Positions 26,779 to 35,718 are shown, numbered from the stretch's first letter. The stretch: DNA of 47,287 bases from CAYXDR01 sp046498185 (GCA_046498185.1 JAWOBE010000236.1:1-47287), one strand, 5' to 3'. Notes: generated by a model from the letters alone, not told the origin. Made by a program: numbers and translations.

Positions 26779-27600
26779 TTACCTCCTGGTTGAATACAGG
26801 TCCTCTTCACCCAAGTAAGCCTTGACAACCTCGGGGTTCTTTTGAACCTCGTCCGGTGTGCCGTCCATGATCGGATTTCCGAAATTCAATACGAATACAC
26901 GGTGGGAAATATCCATGACCACGCCCATGTCGTGCTCTACCAGCACGCAGGTCAATTTCCAGCGCTTCTCTTCGTTCAAATCCAAAATGAAGCGGGCCAT
27001 GTCTTCGACTTCCTCGAGGTTCAACCCTGCGAGAGGTTCATCGAGAAGGAGCAGTTCGGGTTCGAGAGCCAGAGCTCTGCCCAGTTCGACCCTCTTTTGA
27101 AGCCCGTAAGGAAGCATGTGCACCGTCTTGTGGCGTATGTGCTCTATTTCCAGAAGATCTATGATTTCCTCTTCTATGAACTTGCGGCTTTCAAGTTCCT
27201 CCCGTTTCGTTTTGCCCAAAAAAAACGAACCGCTCAGAATTCCGCTTTTAAGATGCATATGCCTTCCCAATCTTATATTGTCGAGCACCGTCATGCCGCC
27301 GAAAAGCTCGATTTTCTGAAATGTCCTGGAAATCCCCAGTTCGGCCCTCTGATGCGGCTTCAAGGCTCCGATGTTCCGGCCCTTGAAAAAAATCGAGCCT
27401 TTTTGGGGCCTGTAGAGCCCGTTTATACAATTCATCATCACCGTTTTACCGGCGCCGTTGGGGCCTATTATGGAATGAATTTCTCCTTTTTTGACTTCCA
27501 GATCCACCCCGGCCAACGCCGCCACTTTTCCGAAGTACATGTGAATGCCTTCGATCTTGAGCAAAGGCTCGCTTTCCGCCTGTAATGCAGCCTGACCCAT
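26779..27600 (-). CDS. Branched-chain-type ABC transporter ATP-binding protein (LivG-like)
   Basis: A 273-residue ABC ATPase and first gene of the operon. Walker A is GPNGAGKT; the signature region is divergent, LPYGLQKRVELGRAL, as is typical for LivG; Walker B is LLLLDEPLAGLN. GGAGG lies eight bases upstream of the ATG. It pairs with the LivF-like ATPase to power the transporter. Confidence 0.93.
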   Translation of the reverse strand: MGQAALQAESEPLLKIEGIHMYFGKVAALAGVDLEVKKGEIHSIIGPNGAGKTVMMNCINGLYRPQKGSIFFKGRNIGALKPHQRAELGISRTFQKIELFGGMTVLDNIRLGRHMHLKSGILSGSFFLGKTKREELESRKFIEEEIIDLLEIEHIRHKTVHMLPYGLQKRVELGRALALEPELLLLDEPLAGLNLEEVEDMARFILDLNEEKRWKLTCVLVEHDMGVVMDISHRVFVLNFGNPIMDGTPDEVQKNPEVVKAYLGEEDLYSTRR

Positions 27601-27670
27601 AGTCCAAGCCTCCGTTGTTGAATATCCCTGGCCGAAGCCACGGAAGTGGCCTTATCGAACCCCCAGGCAT

Positions 27671-27685
27671 CCAGTGATACACTGG
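27671..27685. promoter_or_regulatory. Palindrome upstream of the liv/ligase operon, candidate operator
   Basis: CCAGTG-ATA-CACTGG is a perfect 6-base inverted repeat with a 3-base spacer, 70 bases before the first gene. Its size suits a dimeric repressor such as TetR or GntR type, which often control acyl-CoA operons. No regulator gene is adjacent, so the role is inferred. Confidence 0.4.
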
Positions 27686-28114
27686 TGCCGATTAAAACCG
27701 GGGCATCAAGAAATACTCATTGAGGGGGGGGTGCGAATCAGCACCGCCCGAAATATCTGGACAAAAAATACAATAGGGGATTAATCGTGCACCGTCAAAA
27801 AAGTTGCTTTGTTCGACGACATCAAGACCATTTAGTGTTCTTTTCGTGTAACCGATCTTGTGGAGGCATTTTTCTGGATCCGGAATTTCAGTCTTGCCGT
27901 GTGGGGCTCATCGAACATAACTCCTGACGAGGTCGCCTAACGATTATCTACAGCTTTGCCGAGCCTTTAATATTGAAATCGGTCAAGGACGACCGAAAAA
28001 ACTCTATCGGGCGATATACCATAGTGACTGAAAGAGACGGCTGGTTTATATCGCTATCATTATCTCGATGCAGATATACCCTATCCGGGTAATATGCTGT
28101 TGTCAACATACATT
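27686..28114. other. Gene-free stretch upstream of the liv/ligase operon
   Basis: No convincing gene is visible. There is a run of eight G followed by a small hairpin (GGTGC/GCACC, 27730-27745). The part next to 27686 should hold the operon promoter; the part next to 28114 follows the end of the dGTPase gene. No clear terminator for dGTPase is seen. Confidence 0.4.
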
Positions 28115-29296
28115 TTACTGTTCCCGAAAAAAACCTGGACGTATTTCCGGCATGAAATGATGCCTGCACTGGTGAATAAAGTATTCATCGGTCATTCCGG
28201 CGATGAAATCTCTTACAATTCCGGCATCCGGCGTCGAGTCGCGGTACCGCACGCACATGCCGTTCAAAAACCCGGAAAAGACCTCGGAATTCTCTCTGCC
28301 GCATTCCAGGTCCACAAAATATTTCTCAAAGAGAAGACCGAACATCAACTCGATTTTATCGGTCTGCTCCTTGACCTTCGGATTTCGATAAATCCTCTCT
28401 TCATTAAACGTCTTCAACTCCTTGAGCGCTTCTCCGATTTCGTCGCTGAAACTGAGAAAAGCCGACCCCAGGCTTCGGCTCACGAGGTCTTCCACCAGGC
28501 TGTAGACTATGGTACCGTTCGAATCACCAAGCACGCGGGCGGGGCGCTCCGGGATGTCTGATCTGTCAATCAGCCCCAATCGTATAGCATCTTCTATATC
28601 ACGACCGATATAACTTATCGTATCGGCCATCCGCACAACACAGCCTTCCAAGGTCATCGGCCGCAGGTCGATTGAAGGGTTTCTCTGTTTCTCAAACATC
28701 TCCGCGTCCAGAGCGTCAAAATCCTTGGACCATAACGGTTCCAGGTTCTTGGAGTGCATTTCACCATCGTGACAGAGGATACCGTCAAGCACCTGAAGGG
28801 TCAGGTTCCATCCCTTACCTTTTCTTTCGATATCCTGAAGGAACCGAACGCTTTGAATATTATGCAAAAACGCGCCGAGGCCATGTGATTCACATAGTTT
28901 TGAAAGGAACTTTTCACCGTCATGCCCGAAAGGGGTATGACCGATATCATGGCCGAGGGATACGGCCTCGATCAAATCCTCGTTAAGGCCGAGAAGCCTT
29001 CCGATTGTACGTCCTATCTTTGACACCAACTGAACATGCAGCACCCGGTGGGTGATATGATCATTTTTGATCAAATAGAAAACCTGAGTCTTGTCGATAT
29101 AACGGGAATAAGCAAGCGAGTGAAGAATCCTGTCTCCGTCTATTGAAAAACGCTGCCTGTGGCCCCTGTCTTCCTTGGGATCCGGTATCCGCCGGACGCC
29201 CTTGTTGCTCGGGCAAGCCCAGCGGGAAAAGATATCAGCCTCCCGCGCATCCAGTTGACGGCGGCCGGCAAGTAAAATGTCAGGATTCTTTTCCAC
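28115..29296 (-). CDS. dgt: Deoxyguanosinetriphosphate triphosphohydrolase-like protein
   Basis: A 393-residue HD-family dNTP triphosphohydrolase that would cleave dGTP or other dNTPs to nucleoside and triphosphate. The metal motif is HRVLHVQLV, then LGHDIGHTPFGHDGE, with a later Asp in VVRMADTISYIGRDIEDA. The N-terminal RRIPDPKEDRGHRQRFSIDG and HSLAYSRYIDKTQVF are typical of the bacterial clade. The start is a GTG with GAGGAG three bases upstream. It is divergent from rpsB, with 308 bases between them. Confidence 0.92.
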   Translation of the reverse strand: MEKNPDILLAGRRQLDAREADIFSRWACPSNKGVRRIPDPKEDRGHRQRFSIDGDRILHSLAYSRYIDKTQVFYLIKNDHITHRVLHVQLVSKIGRTIGRLLGLNEDLIEAVSLGHDIGHTPFGHDGEKFLSKLCESHGLGAFLHNIQSVRFLQDIERKGKGWNLTLQVLDGILCHDGEMHSKNLEPLWSKDFDALDAEMFEKQRNPSIDLRPMTLEGCVVRMADTISYIGRDIEDAIRLGLIDRSDIPERPARVLGDSNGTIVYSLVEDLVSRSLGSAFLSFSDEIGEALKELKTFNEERIYRNPKVKEQTDKIELMFGLLFEKYFVDLECGRENSEVFSGFLNGMCVRYRDSTPDAGIVRDFIAGMTDEYFIHQCRHHFMPEIRPGFFREQ

Positions 29297-29466
29297 TTGC
29301 TCCTCTTGAAATCAAGCCCTCGGATTATATACTTTTCTCTTGCAAAAAACTTACACTGAAGATATAAATTATTGTTTACGGTTCAGGATTCGGCGAAATA
29401 ATGGCTGTTTTTTCCATCCCGTTCGCCGTCTTGTGTAATGTTTTAACCGGTATCAATATATCAACC

Positions 29467-29552
29467 CCTTGAGGTTATCTCAAGGACAATAAGCACGCCC
29501 GGGGCAGACCCCGGTTGCCCTGTTGCTTTCAGGGGGCATTTTTTCCCGGGCG
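29467..29552 (+). promoter_or_regulatory. Structured rpsB leader with possible attenuator
   Basis: Three hairpins are stacked upstream of rpsB: CCTTGAG/CTCAAGG (29467-29485), CCGGGG/CCCCGG (29499-29514), and GCCC/GGGGC (29517-29537) followed at once by ATTTTTTC, as in an intrinsic terminator. The bases CGCCCGGG (29496-29503) can instead pair with CCCGGGCG (29545-29552), which would break the second hairpin and enclose the third. In many bacteria S2 represses rpsB-tsf through the leader. This arrangement would suit a transcriptional switch, but function is inferred. The 308-base gap before rpsB otherwise holds no gene. Confidence 0.5.
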
Positions 29553-29604
29553 GATGTAAAAACCGTGGCGCGGCGGCGACGGCCCCGCAGAAGGAGAAAG
29601 CGAA

Positions 29605-30456
29605 ATGGCAGTAATCAACATGAAGGAATTACTCGAGTCCGGCGTCCACTTCGGGCATCAGACGAGAAGGTGGAACCCCAAAATGAAGCCCTATATCTTC
29701 GGGGCACGTAACGGTATTCACATCATAGACCTGCAAAAAACTGTCAGGTTATTCAAAGTCGCATATGGTTTCCTGGTCCACACGGTAGCAGACGGCTACT
29801 CCGTCCTGTTTGTGGGCACAAAAAAGCAGGCGCATGACTCAATCGTAGAAGAAAGCGACCGCTGCGGCATGTTTTATGTTGTCAACAGATGGCTTGGAGG
29901 CATGCTCACAAACTTTCAAACGATACAACGAAGCGTAGCAAGGCTTAAAGAGCTTGAAACCATGAAGCAGGACGGCACCATCAACCGTTACACGAAAAAA
30001 GAAATTCTCAAAATGGAGAAAGAACTTATCAGGCTCGAAAAAAACCTCGGCGGTATCAAAAATATGGATGAACTTCCCGGCGCGGTTTTCGTTGTCGATC
30101 CCAAAAGGGAAAGAATAGCCGTGAAGGAAGCAAAAAAACTCGGGATACCGGTTATCGCGATCGCAGATTCCAATTGCGACCCCGATGAAATTGATTTCGT
30201 CATTCCGGGTAATGACGACGCGATCCGGGCCATCCGTTTGATATGCTCCAGGATAGCCGATGCGGTAATAGAAGGCCATGGAATTGCCGAAGAACGCCTG
30301 AAAGCCGAAGCGAAGAAGCAGGAAGAAGAACAGGATGAAGACAAAAAGGGCGGGCCGTCCGAGGAAGGCGGTCCTGAAGTGATCGTTCTTCCGAAGGAAG
30401 AAGTGCAGGCTCCGGCCCAGGCCGAAACTGAAACAGAGGAAACACCAGCCGCGTGA
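29605..30456 (+). CDS. rpsB: 30S ribosomal protein S2
   Basis: A 283-residue S2. The opening MKELLESGVHFGHQTRRWNP and the later FVVDPKRERIAVKEAKKLGIP are diagnostic. S2 joins the head/body junction of the 30S subunit and often represses its own operon. The last about 55 residues are a charged tail (EEEQDEDKK and EAPA-like repeats) not found in E. coli S2. GGAG lies upstream of the ATG. It is first in the rpsB-tsf-pyrH-frr run. Confidence 0.98.
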   Translation: MAVINMKELLESGVHFGHQTRRWNPKMKPYIFGARNGIHIIDLQKTVRLFKVAYGFLVHTVADGYSVLFVGTKKQAHDSIVEESDRCGMFYVVNRWLGGMLTNFQTIQRSVARLKELETMKQDGTINRYTKKEILKMEKELIRLEKNLGGIKNMDELPGAVFVVDPKRERIAVKEAKKLGIPVIAIADSNCDPDEIDFVIPGNDDAIRAIRLICSRIADAVIEGHGIAEERLKAEAKKQEEEQDEDKKGGPSEEGGPEVIVLPKEEVQAPAQAETETEETPAA

Positions 30457-30480
30457 AAAAAGAATAAAGGAGAGGGAAAA

Positions 30481-31083
30481 TTGGATATCACCACCGAAAT
30501 GATAAAGGATCTCAGGGAAAAAACCGGCGTTGGAATCATGGATTGCAAGGTCGCATTGAAGGAATCTAACGGCGATATCAAAGCCGCGGTCGATTATCTC
30601 AGAAAGAAAGGCATAGCCACCGCGAAGAAAAGGAGTTCCAAGACCACCTCGAATGGTCAGGTCCAATCCTATATTCATGGCGGAGGAAAAATCGGGGTTT
30701 TGATCGAAGTAAACTGCGAAACCGATTTCACCGGAAGAACGGACGATTTCACCGAGTTCGCCAGGAATCTTGCCATGCAGATAGCAGCGGCAAACCCGGT
30801 CTCTGTCGACAGGGAAACGGTACCTCCCGAAATCCTCCAACGTGAGAAGGAAATATATGTCACCCAGGCAAAAGAGACCGGCAAGCCGGAAAAAGTAATA
30901 GAAAAAATAGTCGAAGGCAAGCTTAACAAATTCTATTCCGAAGCCTGCCTTCTTGATCAACCGTTTGTAAAAAATCCCGATATAACGATACAGGATTACT
31001 TGAACGAGATGATCGCTAAAACAGGCGAAAATATAGTGATTAGAAGATTCGCCCGTTTTCAGTTGGGAGATGAGAATGAATAA
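30481..31083 (+). CDS. tsf: Elongation factor Ts
   Basis: A 200-residue EF-Ts, the GDP-exchange factor of EF-Tu. The N-terminal UBA-like part contains MIKDLREKTGVGIMDCKVAL, and the core has YIHGGGKIGVLIEVNCETDF. The short length matches the compact Thermus-like type. The start is TTG with GGAGAGG upstream; the next ATG would cut off the usual N-terminus. Its end overlaps the start of pyrH. Confidence 0.97.
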   Translation: MDITTEMIKDLREKTGVGIMDCKVALKESNGDIKAAVDYLRKKGIATAKKRSSKTTSNGQVQSYIHGGGKIGVLIEVNCETDFTGRTDDFTEFARNLAMQIAAANPVSVDRETVPPEILQREKEIYVTQAKETGKPEKVIEKIVEGKLNKFYSEACLLDQPFVKNPDITIQDYLNEMIAKTGENIVIRRFARFQLGDENE

Positions 31084-31807
31084 CGCCCGCCCTCAATTTA
31101 AGCGGGTGGTGCTTAAATTGAGCGGAGAGGCGCTGATGGGGGGGTTGCCCTTCGGGCTCTCCCCCGCGGTGCTTGCCAACGTAGCCGCAGCGCTTAAAGC
31201 TATCAAGGATCAAGGCCTTCAGGTGATCGTCGTGGTCGGCGGCGGAAACATATTCAGAGGCCTCCGCTGCGATGAATTCGGCGTGGGACGGGTCGCAGGC
31301 GACCACATGGGAATGCTTGCGACAGTCATCAACTCCATCGCTCTCGGGCAGGCCCTGCAGCACGCCGGAGCCGCTGCGGCCGTCATGAGCGCCTTTCAGA
31401 TCAACGAAGTGGTTCTGCCCTATAACGTTGAATCGGCTGAAGCACGCCTTGCCCGTGGTGAAATAGTCATCGTCGGTGCGGGCACCGGGAATCCTTTTTT
31501 CACCACCGACACGGCAGCGGTTCTCAGGGCGGCCGAACTCGGTGCGGATGCAGTCCTTAAGGCAACCAAAGTCGACGGCGTTTATGACGCAGATCCAGAG
31601 CAGAATGCCGATGCATCCCGGTTCGATAACATCACCTACAGCGAAGTTATCGAACGTGGTTTGAAAGTTATGGATTTAACTGCGGTAAGTCTTGCAATGG
31701 ACCGCAGAATTCCGATCATAGTTTTCAACCTTGACAGGAAAGGAAATATAGAGAGAATTGTGGCCGGTGAACCGGTGGGAAGTCTAATTTCAGGAGAGCA
31801 GACATGA
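31070..31807 (+). CDS. pyrH: Uridylate kinase
   Basis: A 245-residue amino-acid-kinase-fold UMP kinase that phosphorylates UMP to UDP and is usually controlled by GTP and UTP. Motifs include VVLKLSGEALMGG, VVVGGGNIFRG and GTGNPFFTTDTAAVLRA. It overlaps tsf by 14 bases and frr by 4 (ATGA), typical of this conserved operon. Confidence 0.97.
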   Translation: MRMNNARPQFKRVVLKLSGEALMGGLPFGLSPAVLANVAAALKAIKDQGLQVIVVVGGGNIFRGLRCDEFGVGRVAGDHMGMLATVINSIALGQALQHAGAAAAVMSAFQINEVVLPYNVESAEARLARGEIVIVGAGTGNPFFTTDTAAVLRAAELGADAVLKATKVDGVYDADPEQNADASRFDNITYSEVIERGLKVMDLTAVSLAMDRRIPIIVFNLDRKGNIERIVAGEPVGSLISGEQT

Positions 31808-32361
31808 AAGATGAGATTATTTCTGAGGCAAAACAAAAAATGTCGCAATCAATTGAAGCCTTGAAACGGGATTTCAACCGCGTACGCACAGGTAGAGCCA
31901 CTCCGGCCCTGCTGGACGGAATAAAGGTTGAATGCTACGGCGCCCTTATGCCGATCGACCAAGTGGCTTCGATATCCGTGCCTGAGAGCCGTCTTATCAC
32001 GATCCAGCCCTGGGACCAATCCATAATCGGAGACATTGAAAAAAGCATCCTGAAATCCGAACTTGGTCTTACTCCCATGAACGACGGCAAACTCGTCAGG
32101 ATCTCGATACCACCGCTTAGCGAAGAACGCCGCAAGGAGCTTGCAAAGGTGGCCAGGAAAATGGCCGAGGAATCCAAGGTATCCGTTCGGAACCATCGCC
32201 GCGATGCAAACGATACACTGAAAGATCTCAAGAAGGAGAAAGAAATCTCCGAAGACGAACTTCACAGAGTACTGGACCAGGTTCAGAAAATAACCGATGA
32301 TTTCATTGAAGAAATCGACAAGGTCACCGCTGATAAAGAAAAGGAAATCATTGAATTCTAA
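31804..32361 (+). CDS. frr: Ribosome recycling factor
   Basis: A 185-residue RRF that, with EF-G, splits post-termination ribosomes. The helical-bundle motif FNRVRTGRATPALLDGIKVE and the C-terminal EISEDELHRVLDQVQKITDD are clear. Its ATG overlaps the pyrH TGA. Downstream is an inverted-repeat element instead of the usual direct junction with uppS. Confidence 0.97.
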   Translation: MKDEIISEAKQKMSQSIEALKRDFNRVRTGRATPALLDGIKVECYGALMPIDQVASISVPESRLITIQPWDQSIIGDIEKSILKSELGLTPMNDGKLVRISIPPLSEERRKELAKVARKMAEESKVSVRNHRRDANDTLKDLKKEKEISEDELHRVLDQVQKITDDFIEEIDKVTADKEKEIIEF

Positions 32362-32448
32362 CGACCTGGTTGCTCTTCGTCCACTGGCCCCCTGATGTGT
32401 TGATCGCTTGTTGAAAAGCGGCGCCTGTCACTGCCATCGTATTCAATC

Positions 32449-32612
32449 TTGATGAGTTCGTAAAAACTCACAAATGAGACGGCTACGTAAAAAGCTCTCC
32501 CGCTAGCGGGACGAATCCTGAGGAGTGAAGCGTACATACAGTACGTCGCAGCAACGAAGGATGAAGCGTAATCCCGCGTGCCGCGGGATTGGGCTTCTTA
32601 CGACGCCGTCAA
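32449..32612. repeat. MITE-like inverted-repeat element between frr and uppS
   Basis: A 164-base non-coding element. The left end is TTGATGAGTTCGTAAAAA and the right end CTTACGACGCCGTCAA, imperfect inverted repeats. Inside are several hairpins: a perfect palindrome TCCCGCTAGCGGGA (32498-32511), CGTAC/GTACG (32531-32545) and ATCCCGCG/CGCGGGAT (32571-32589). Similar ends recur at 33379-33395, 34212-34232, 35578-35695 and 38431-38447. It carries no transposase and resembles repeats I recall in other Deltaproteobacteria. Confidence 0.7.
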
Positions 32613-32625
32613 TCTTACCGCGTTT

Positions 32626-33354
32626 ATGCATATGAACCCTGAATTCGAAAACAAACAACCCGTTCATGTAGCCATCATCATGGACGGAAACGGCCGCTGG
32701 GCGAAACAGCGGGGGATGAGCCGCATCAAGGGGCACCGTAAAGGAGCCGATGCCGTTCGCAGTGTTGTGCGGGCCTGTCGTGAAGCGGGCATTAAGTGGC
32801 TTACCCTTTATGCTTTCTCAGAAGAAAATTGGAAGCGCCCCCGCAAAGAAATTCACGCGCTGATGGGGCTTCTGGGCACTTATTTAAAAAGCGAGCTGGA
32901 AGAACTCCAGGAGAACGGAATCCGTCTGAGATGTATCGGCAGGATAGACAAGCTACCGACACCAGCGCGCAAAGCCTTGGTCGAAGCAATGTCCGTCACC
33001 GCTTCAAACACTGACATGCAACTTACGCTGGCGCTAAGCTACGGAGGAAGACAGGAACTCGTGGACGCCTTCACGACCATTGCCGAAGACCTCCGACGCG
33101 GAAACTTAGATCCTGAAAACATCACCGAGGAATTGATATCACAACACCTTTATGCACCGGATATGCCGGAGCCCGATTTATTGATAAGAACTAGCGGGGA
33201 ACAAAGAATAAGTAATTTTTTACTATGGCAAATTGCTTATACAGAATTTTATTTAACATCATGCCTCTGGCCGGATTTCGGAAAAGAAGAATTCATTAAA
33301 GCCCTCAAAGAGTTTCACAAAAGAAAAAGACGTTTCGGTGGGCATGAAGATTAA
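32626..33354 (+). CDS. uppS: Undecaprenyl diphosphate synthase
   Basis: A cis-prenyltransferase making the C55 lipid carrier of peptidoglycan and polysaccharide synthesis. It has VAIIMDGNGRWAKQRG near the start, LTLYAFSEENWKRP, and the C-terminal PDLLIRTSGEQRISNFLLWQ. About 242 residues from ATG 32626 (a second ATG is at 32632); an upstream GTG at 32578 lies inside the repeat element. No clear ribosome binding site precedes either ATG, because the repeat ends 13 bases upstream, so the start is uncertain. Confidence 0.95.
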   Translation: MHMNPEFENKQPVHVAIIMDGNGRWAKQRGMSRIKGHRKGADAVRSVVRACREAGIKWLTLYAFSEENWKRPRKEIHALMGLLGTYLKSELEELQENGIRLRCIGRIDKLPTPARKALVEAMSVTASNTDMQLTLALSYGGRQELVDAFTTIAEDLRRGNLDPENITEELISQHLYAPDMPEPDLLIRTSGEQRISNFLLWQIAYTEFYLTSCLWPDFGKEEFIKALKEFHKRKRRFGGHED

Positions 33355-33378
33355 AGGCTGAGGGCGTCGTTTTTAGAC

Positions 33379-33395
33379 TTATTACGAGGTCATCA
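33379..33395. repeat. Terminal repeat copy between uppS and cdsA
   Basis: TTATTACGAGGTCATCA matches the right end of the element between frr and uppS. It lies nine bases before the cdsA start, whose ribosome binding site is weak. A possible left half is GGCGTCGTTTTTAG just after uppS. Confidence 0.45.
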
Positions 33396-33403
33396 TAATT
33401 AAT

Positions 33404-34207
33404 ATGCATACGAAAAGATGGATAACAGCTCTTGTAGCTGTCCCGATTCTTATTTTCTTGATAGGCCCAGGGCCGGGATGGTTGCTACATGCGCTGTTAT
33501 GCGCCATCGCTCTTCTCGCGCTCAATGAATTTTACCGGATGATCCGTCCCCGAGTCACCCCGGTCGTCAGGATCATTTCGATGTTTTTGACGGCCGTTCT
33601 TTTTCTTTCACTTTCGATGCGCTGGATCATACTGGTGCCCGGGATTTTCGCCTTTTATGCATTTTTGCCTTTGCTGCAGTCTCTTTTTTACGATATGCCA
33701 CCCGATGAAAAACATACCGCAACCGTAGCCTGCGCAATTTTGGGACCGGTTTACATTTGTATTCCGTTGGCGCTCCTTGTTTTGATCGATATTCAACCCT
33801 TCGGCCATATGTGGATATTTTTTTTGCTGGTGGTGGTTTTCGCCACGGACACAGGAGCATTTTACACCGGCCGCACCTGGGGAAAACACAAGCTCTATAA
33901 ATCTGTTAGCCCCAATAAAACCTGGGAGGGCACTGTCGGGGGATTTTTCACCGGCACGGCCGCAGGCGTTCTTTTCGCAGCCTATACCGGGATTCATCCG
34001 ATAAACGCCGCTCTTTTCATAGTCGCCGCGCTGGTGGGCACCGCCGGTCAGCTCGGCGACCTGATCGAGTCAATGCTCAAACGAAACCATGGAGTCAAGG
34101 ATTCCGGCAACCTGCTTCCCGGTCACGGCGGAATGCTCGACCGGATGGACAGCATACTGGGCGCTGCTCCCGTGTTGTATTTATACCTTACATTGTTCAC
34201 GCTTTGA
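33404..34207 (+). CDS. cdsA: Phosphatidate cytidylyltransferase
   Basis: A 267-residue integral membrane enzyme making CDP-diacylglycerol from phosphatidate and CTP. It has about eight hydrophobic segments and the family signature SVSPNKTWEGTVGG, with the metal-binding end LPGHGGMLDRMDSI. It follows uppS as in most bacteria. Confidence 0.96.
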   Translation: MHTKRWITALVAVPILIFLIGPGPGWLLHALLCAIALLALNEFYRMIRPRVTPVVRIISMFLTAVLFLSLSMRWIILVPGIFAFYAFLPLLQSLFYDMPPDEKHTATVACAILGPVYICIPLALLVLIDIQPFGHMWIFFLLVVVFATDTGAFYTGRTWGKHKLYKSVSPNKTWEGTVGGFFTGTAAGVLFAAYTGIHPINAALFIVAALVGTAGQLGDLIESMLKRNHGVKDSGNLLPGHGGMLDRMDSILGAAPVLYLYLTLFTL

Positions 34208-34211
34208 TGAT

Positions 34212-34232
34212 TTGACGAAATGGTAAAAAGTG
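34212..34232. repeat. Left-end-like repeat copy after cdsA
   Basis: TTGACGAAATGGTAAAAAG resembles the left ends TTGATGAGTTCGTAAAAA and TTGATGAAGTCGTAAAAC of the inverted-repeat element. No right end is seen before dxr, so it may be a degraded copy. Confidence 0.35.
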
Positions 34233-34311
34233 CCACCCTCACGCTCTCGGCTTTGGAATCGGTATCGGGGTTGAAACAGGCTGGGGGCAAACCGACTACA
34301 GGGATAATAAA

Positions 34312-35484
34312 ATGAAACAGATTACAGTACTCGGCTCCACCGGTTCAATCGGGGTAAACACCCTCAAGGTAATCGAAGCAAATCCAGACCTATATGATGT
34401 TTGCGCCCTGGGAGCCGGCCGCAACTTCGAACTGCTTGCATCTCAGGTAAACGCATTCAACCCGAAAGCCGTGGCCGTCCGCGACACCGCGACCGCCGAG
34501 GCTCTCAAGGGCCTCCTTAAAGGGCGTAATGCTCCCGAGATTATGGTTGGAACCGAAGGGTACCGAACGATAGCCTCTCTCGATGAGGCGGACACGGTCG
34601 TATCCGCTATGAGCGGGGCAGCCGGCCTCCTTCCAACGCTCGAAGCGGTCACCGCCGGCAAAACGGTCGCGCTGGCGAATAAAGAGACCATGGTCATGGC
34701 CGGAGGACTGGTCATCGAACAGGCAAAACACAGCGGTGCCAGGTTGCTGCCCATTGACAGCGAACACAATGCCATTTTTCAGTGCCTGCAGGGTCATAAC
34801 CGTGAGAATCTGAGGCGGGTGGTGATCACCGCTTCCGGAGGCCCATTCAGAAACAAGGACAGTCGGGCCCTGGCCTCGGTGACCCCGGAACAGGCACTGC
34901 ACCATCCCAACTGGAGCATGGGGCCTAAAATCTCTATAGACTCGGCTACGTTGATGAACAAAGGCCTCGAAGTGATCGAAGCAAAATGGTTCTTTGATCT
35001 ACGCCCCCGTCAGATAGATGTTATCGTGCACCCGGAAAGTATAATTCACTCCATGGTAGAATATTGCGACGGCGCGATTATCGCCCAGCTGGGGATCCCG
35101 GATATGCGTATCGCCATTTCCTATTCTCTCTCCTTCCCCGAGCATACGGCGAATGATCTTCCACCTCTGAGCCTCGAAAAAATCGGCAAACTCACCTTCG
35201 AACCACCCGATATCGTCAGGTTCCCTTGCCTCCGCCTGGCCCTGGAAGCACTGGAGGCCGGAGGCACAGCGCCGGCGACACTGAACGCAGCCAATGAAAT
35301 CGCGGTGGCGGCTTTCCTCCAGGAACGGATTGAATTTTTGGATATAGCCTTTATCATAACCGAGACACTCGAAAAAAGCGGTTCCCTCCCGGCCATAGAC
35401 ATCGATACCGTGCTGGAATCCGATGCCAGGGCCAGGCGAACGGCCGAAGAGATTGTAAAACACATCCAAAGCCCCGGTTCCTGA
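34312..35484 (+). CDS. dxr: 1-deoxy-D-xylulose 5-phosphate reductoisomerase
   Basis: A 390-residue enzyme converting DXP to MEP with NADPH, the first committed step of the MEP isoprenoid pathway. The dinucleotide site is VLGSTGSIGVNTL; metal and substrate residues are in PIDSEHNAIFQCL, SGGPF and MGPKISIDSATLMNKGLE. It supplies precursors for the undecaprenyl carrier made by UppS in the same operon. Confidence 0.97.
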   Translation: MKQITVLGSTGSIGVNTLKVIEANPDLYDVCALGAGRNFELLASQVNAFNPKAVAVRDTATAEALKGLLKGRNAPEIMVGTEGYRTIASLDEADTVVSAMSGAAGLLPTLEAVTAGKTVALANKETMVMAGGLVIEQAKHSGARLLPIDSEHNAIFQCLQGHNRENLRRVVITASGGPFRNKDSRALASVTPEQALHHPNWSMGPKISIDSATLMNKGLEVIEAKWFFDLRPRQIDVIVHPESIIHSMVEYCDGAIIAQLGIPDMRIAISYSLSFPEHTANDLPPLSLEKIGKLTFEPPDIVRFPCLRLALEALEAGGTAPATLNAANEIAVAAFLQERIEFLDIAFIITETLEKSGSLPAIDIDTVLESDARARRTAEEIVKHIQSPGS

Positions 35485-35577
35485 CCGAGCAACGGCGATG
35501 GGCGCCGCATTTTCCAGTATACGTTACGAAAGGGCTGGAAAACCCGCTCGGAAGTATTAATTTGAAAGAATGAGATT

Positions 35578-35695
35578 TTGATGAAGTCGTAAAACGTCAA
35601 AACAACCATGTCCCTCGGGGTCGAAAAGGTTGCCGGTCAACGTCCGATACCGACGCCGATAAGGCGGGGATGGTACTTTCTTTACGAGGCGATCA
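35578..35695. repeat. Second inverted-repeat element, between dxr and rseP
   Basis: The left end TTGATGAAGTCGTAAAAC (35578) and right end TTTACGAGGCGATCA (35681-35695) form imperfect inverted repeats like those after frr. The 118-base interior differs, with a short CCGATACCGACGCCGAT tract. No gene is visible. Confidence 0.55.
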
Positions 35696-35718
35696 GTTTT
35701 TTATAAACGGTGATATTT

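Noticed and set aside
29839..30960. Long open frame of 373 codons on the minus strand
   Set aside because: It lies antisense across rpsB and tsf, whose proteins are unmistakable, and has a phenylalanine/glycine-heavy composition typical of a shadow frame.
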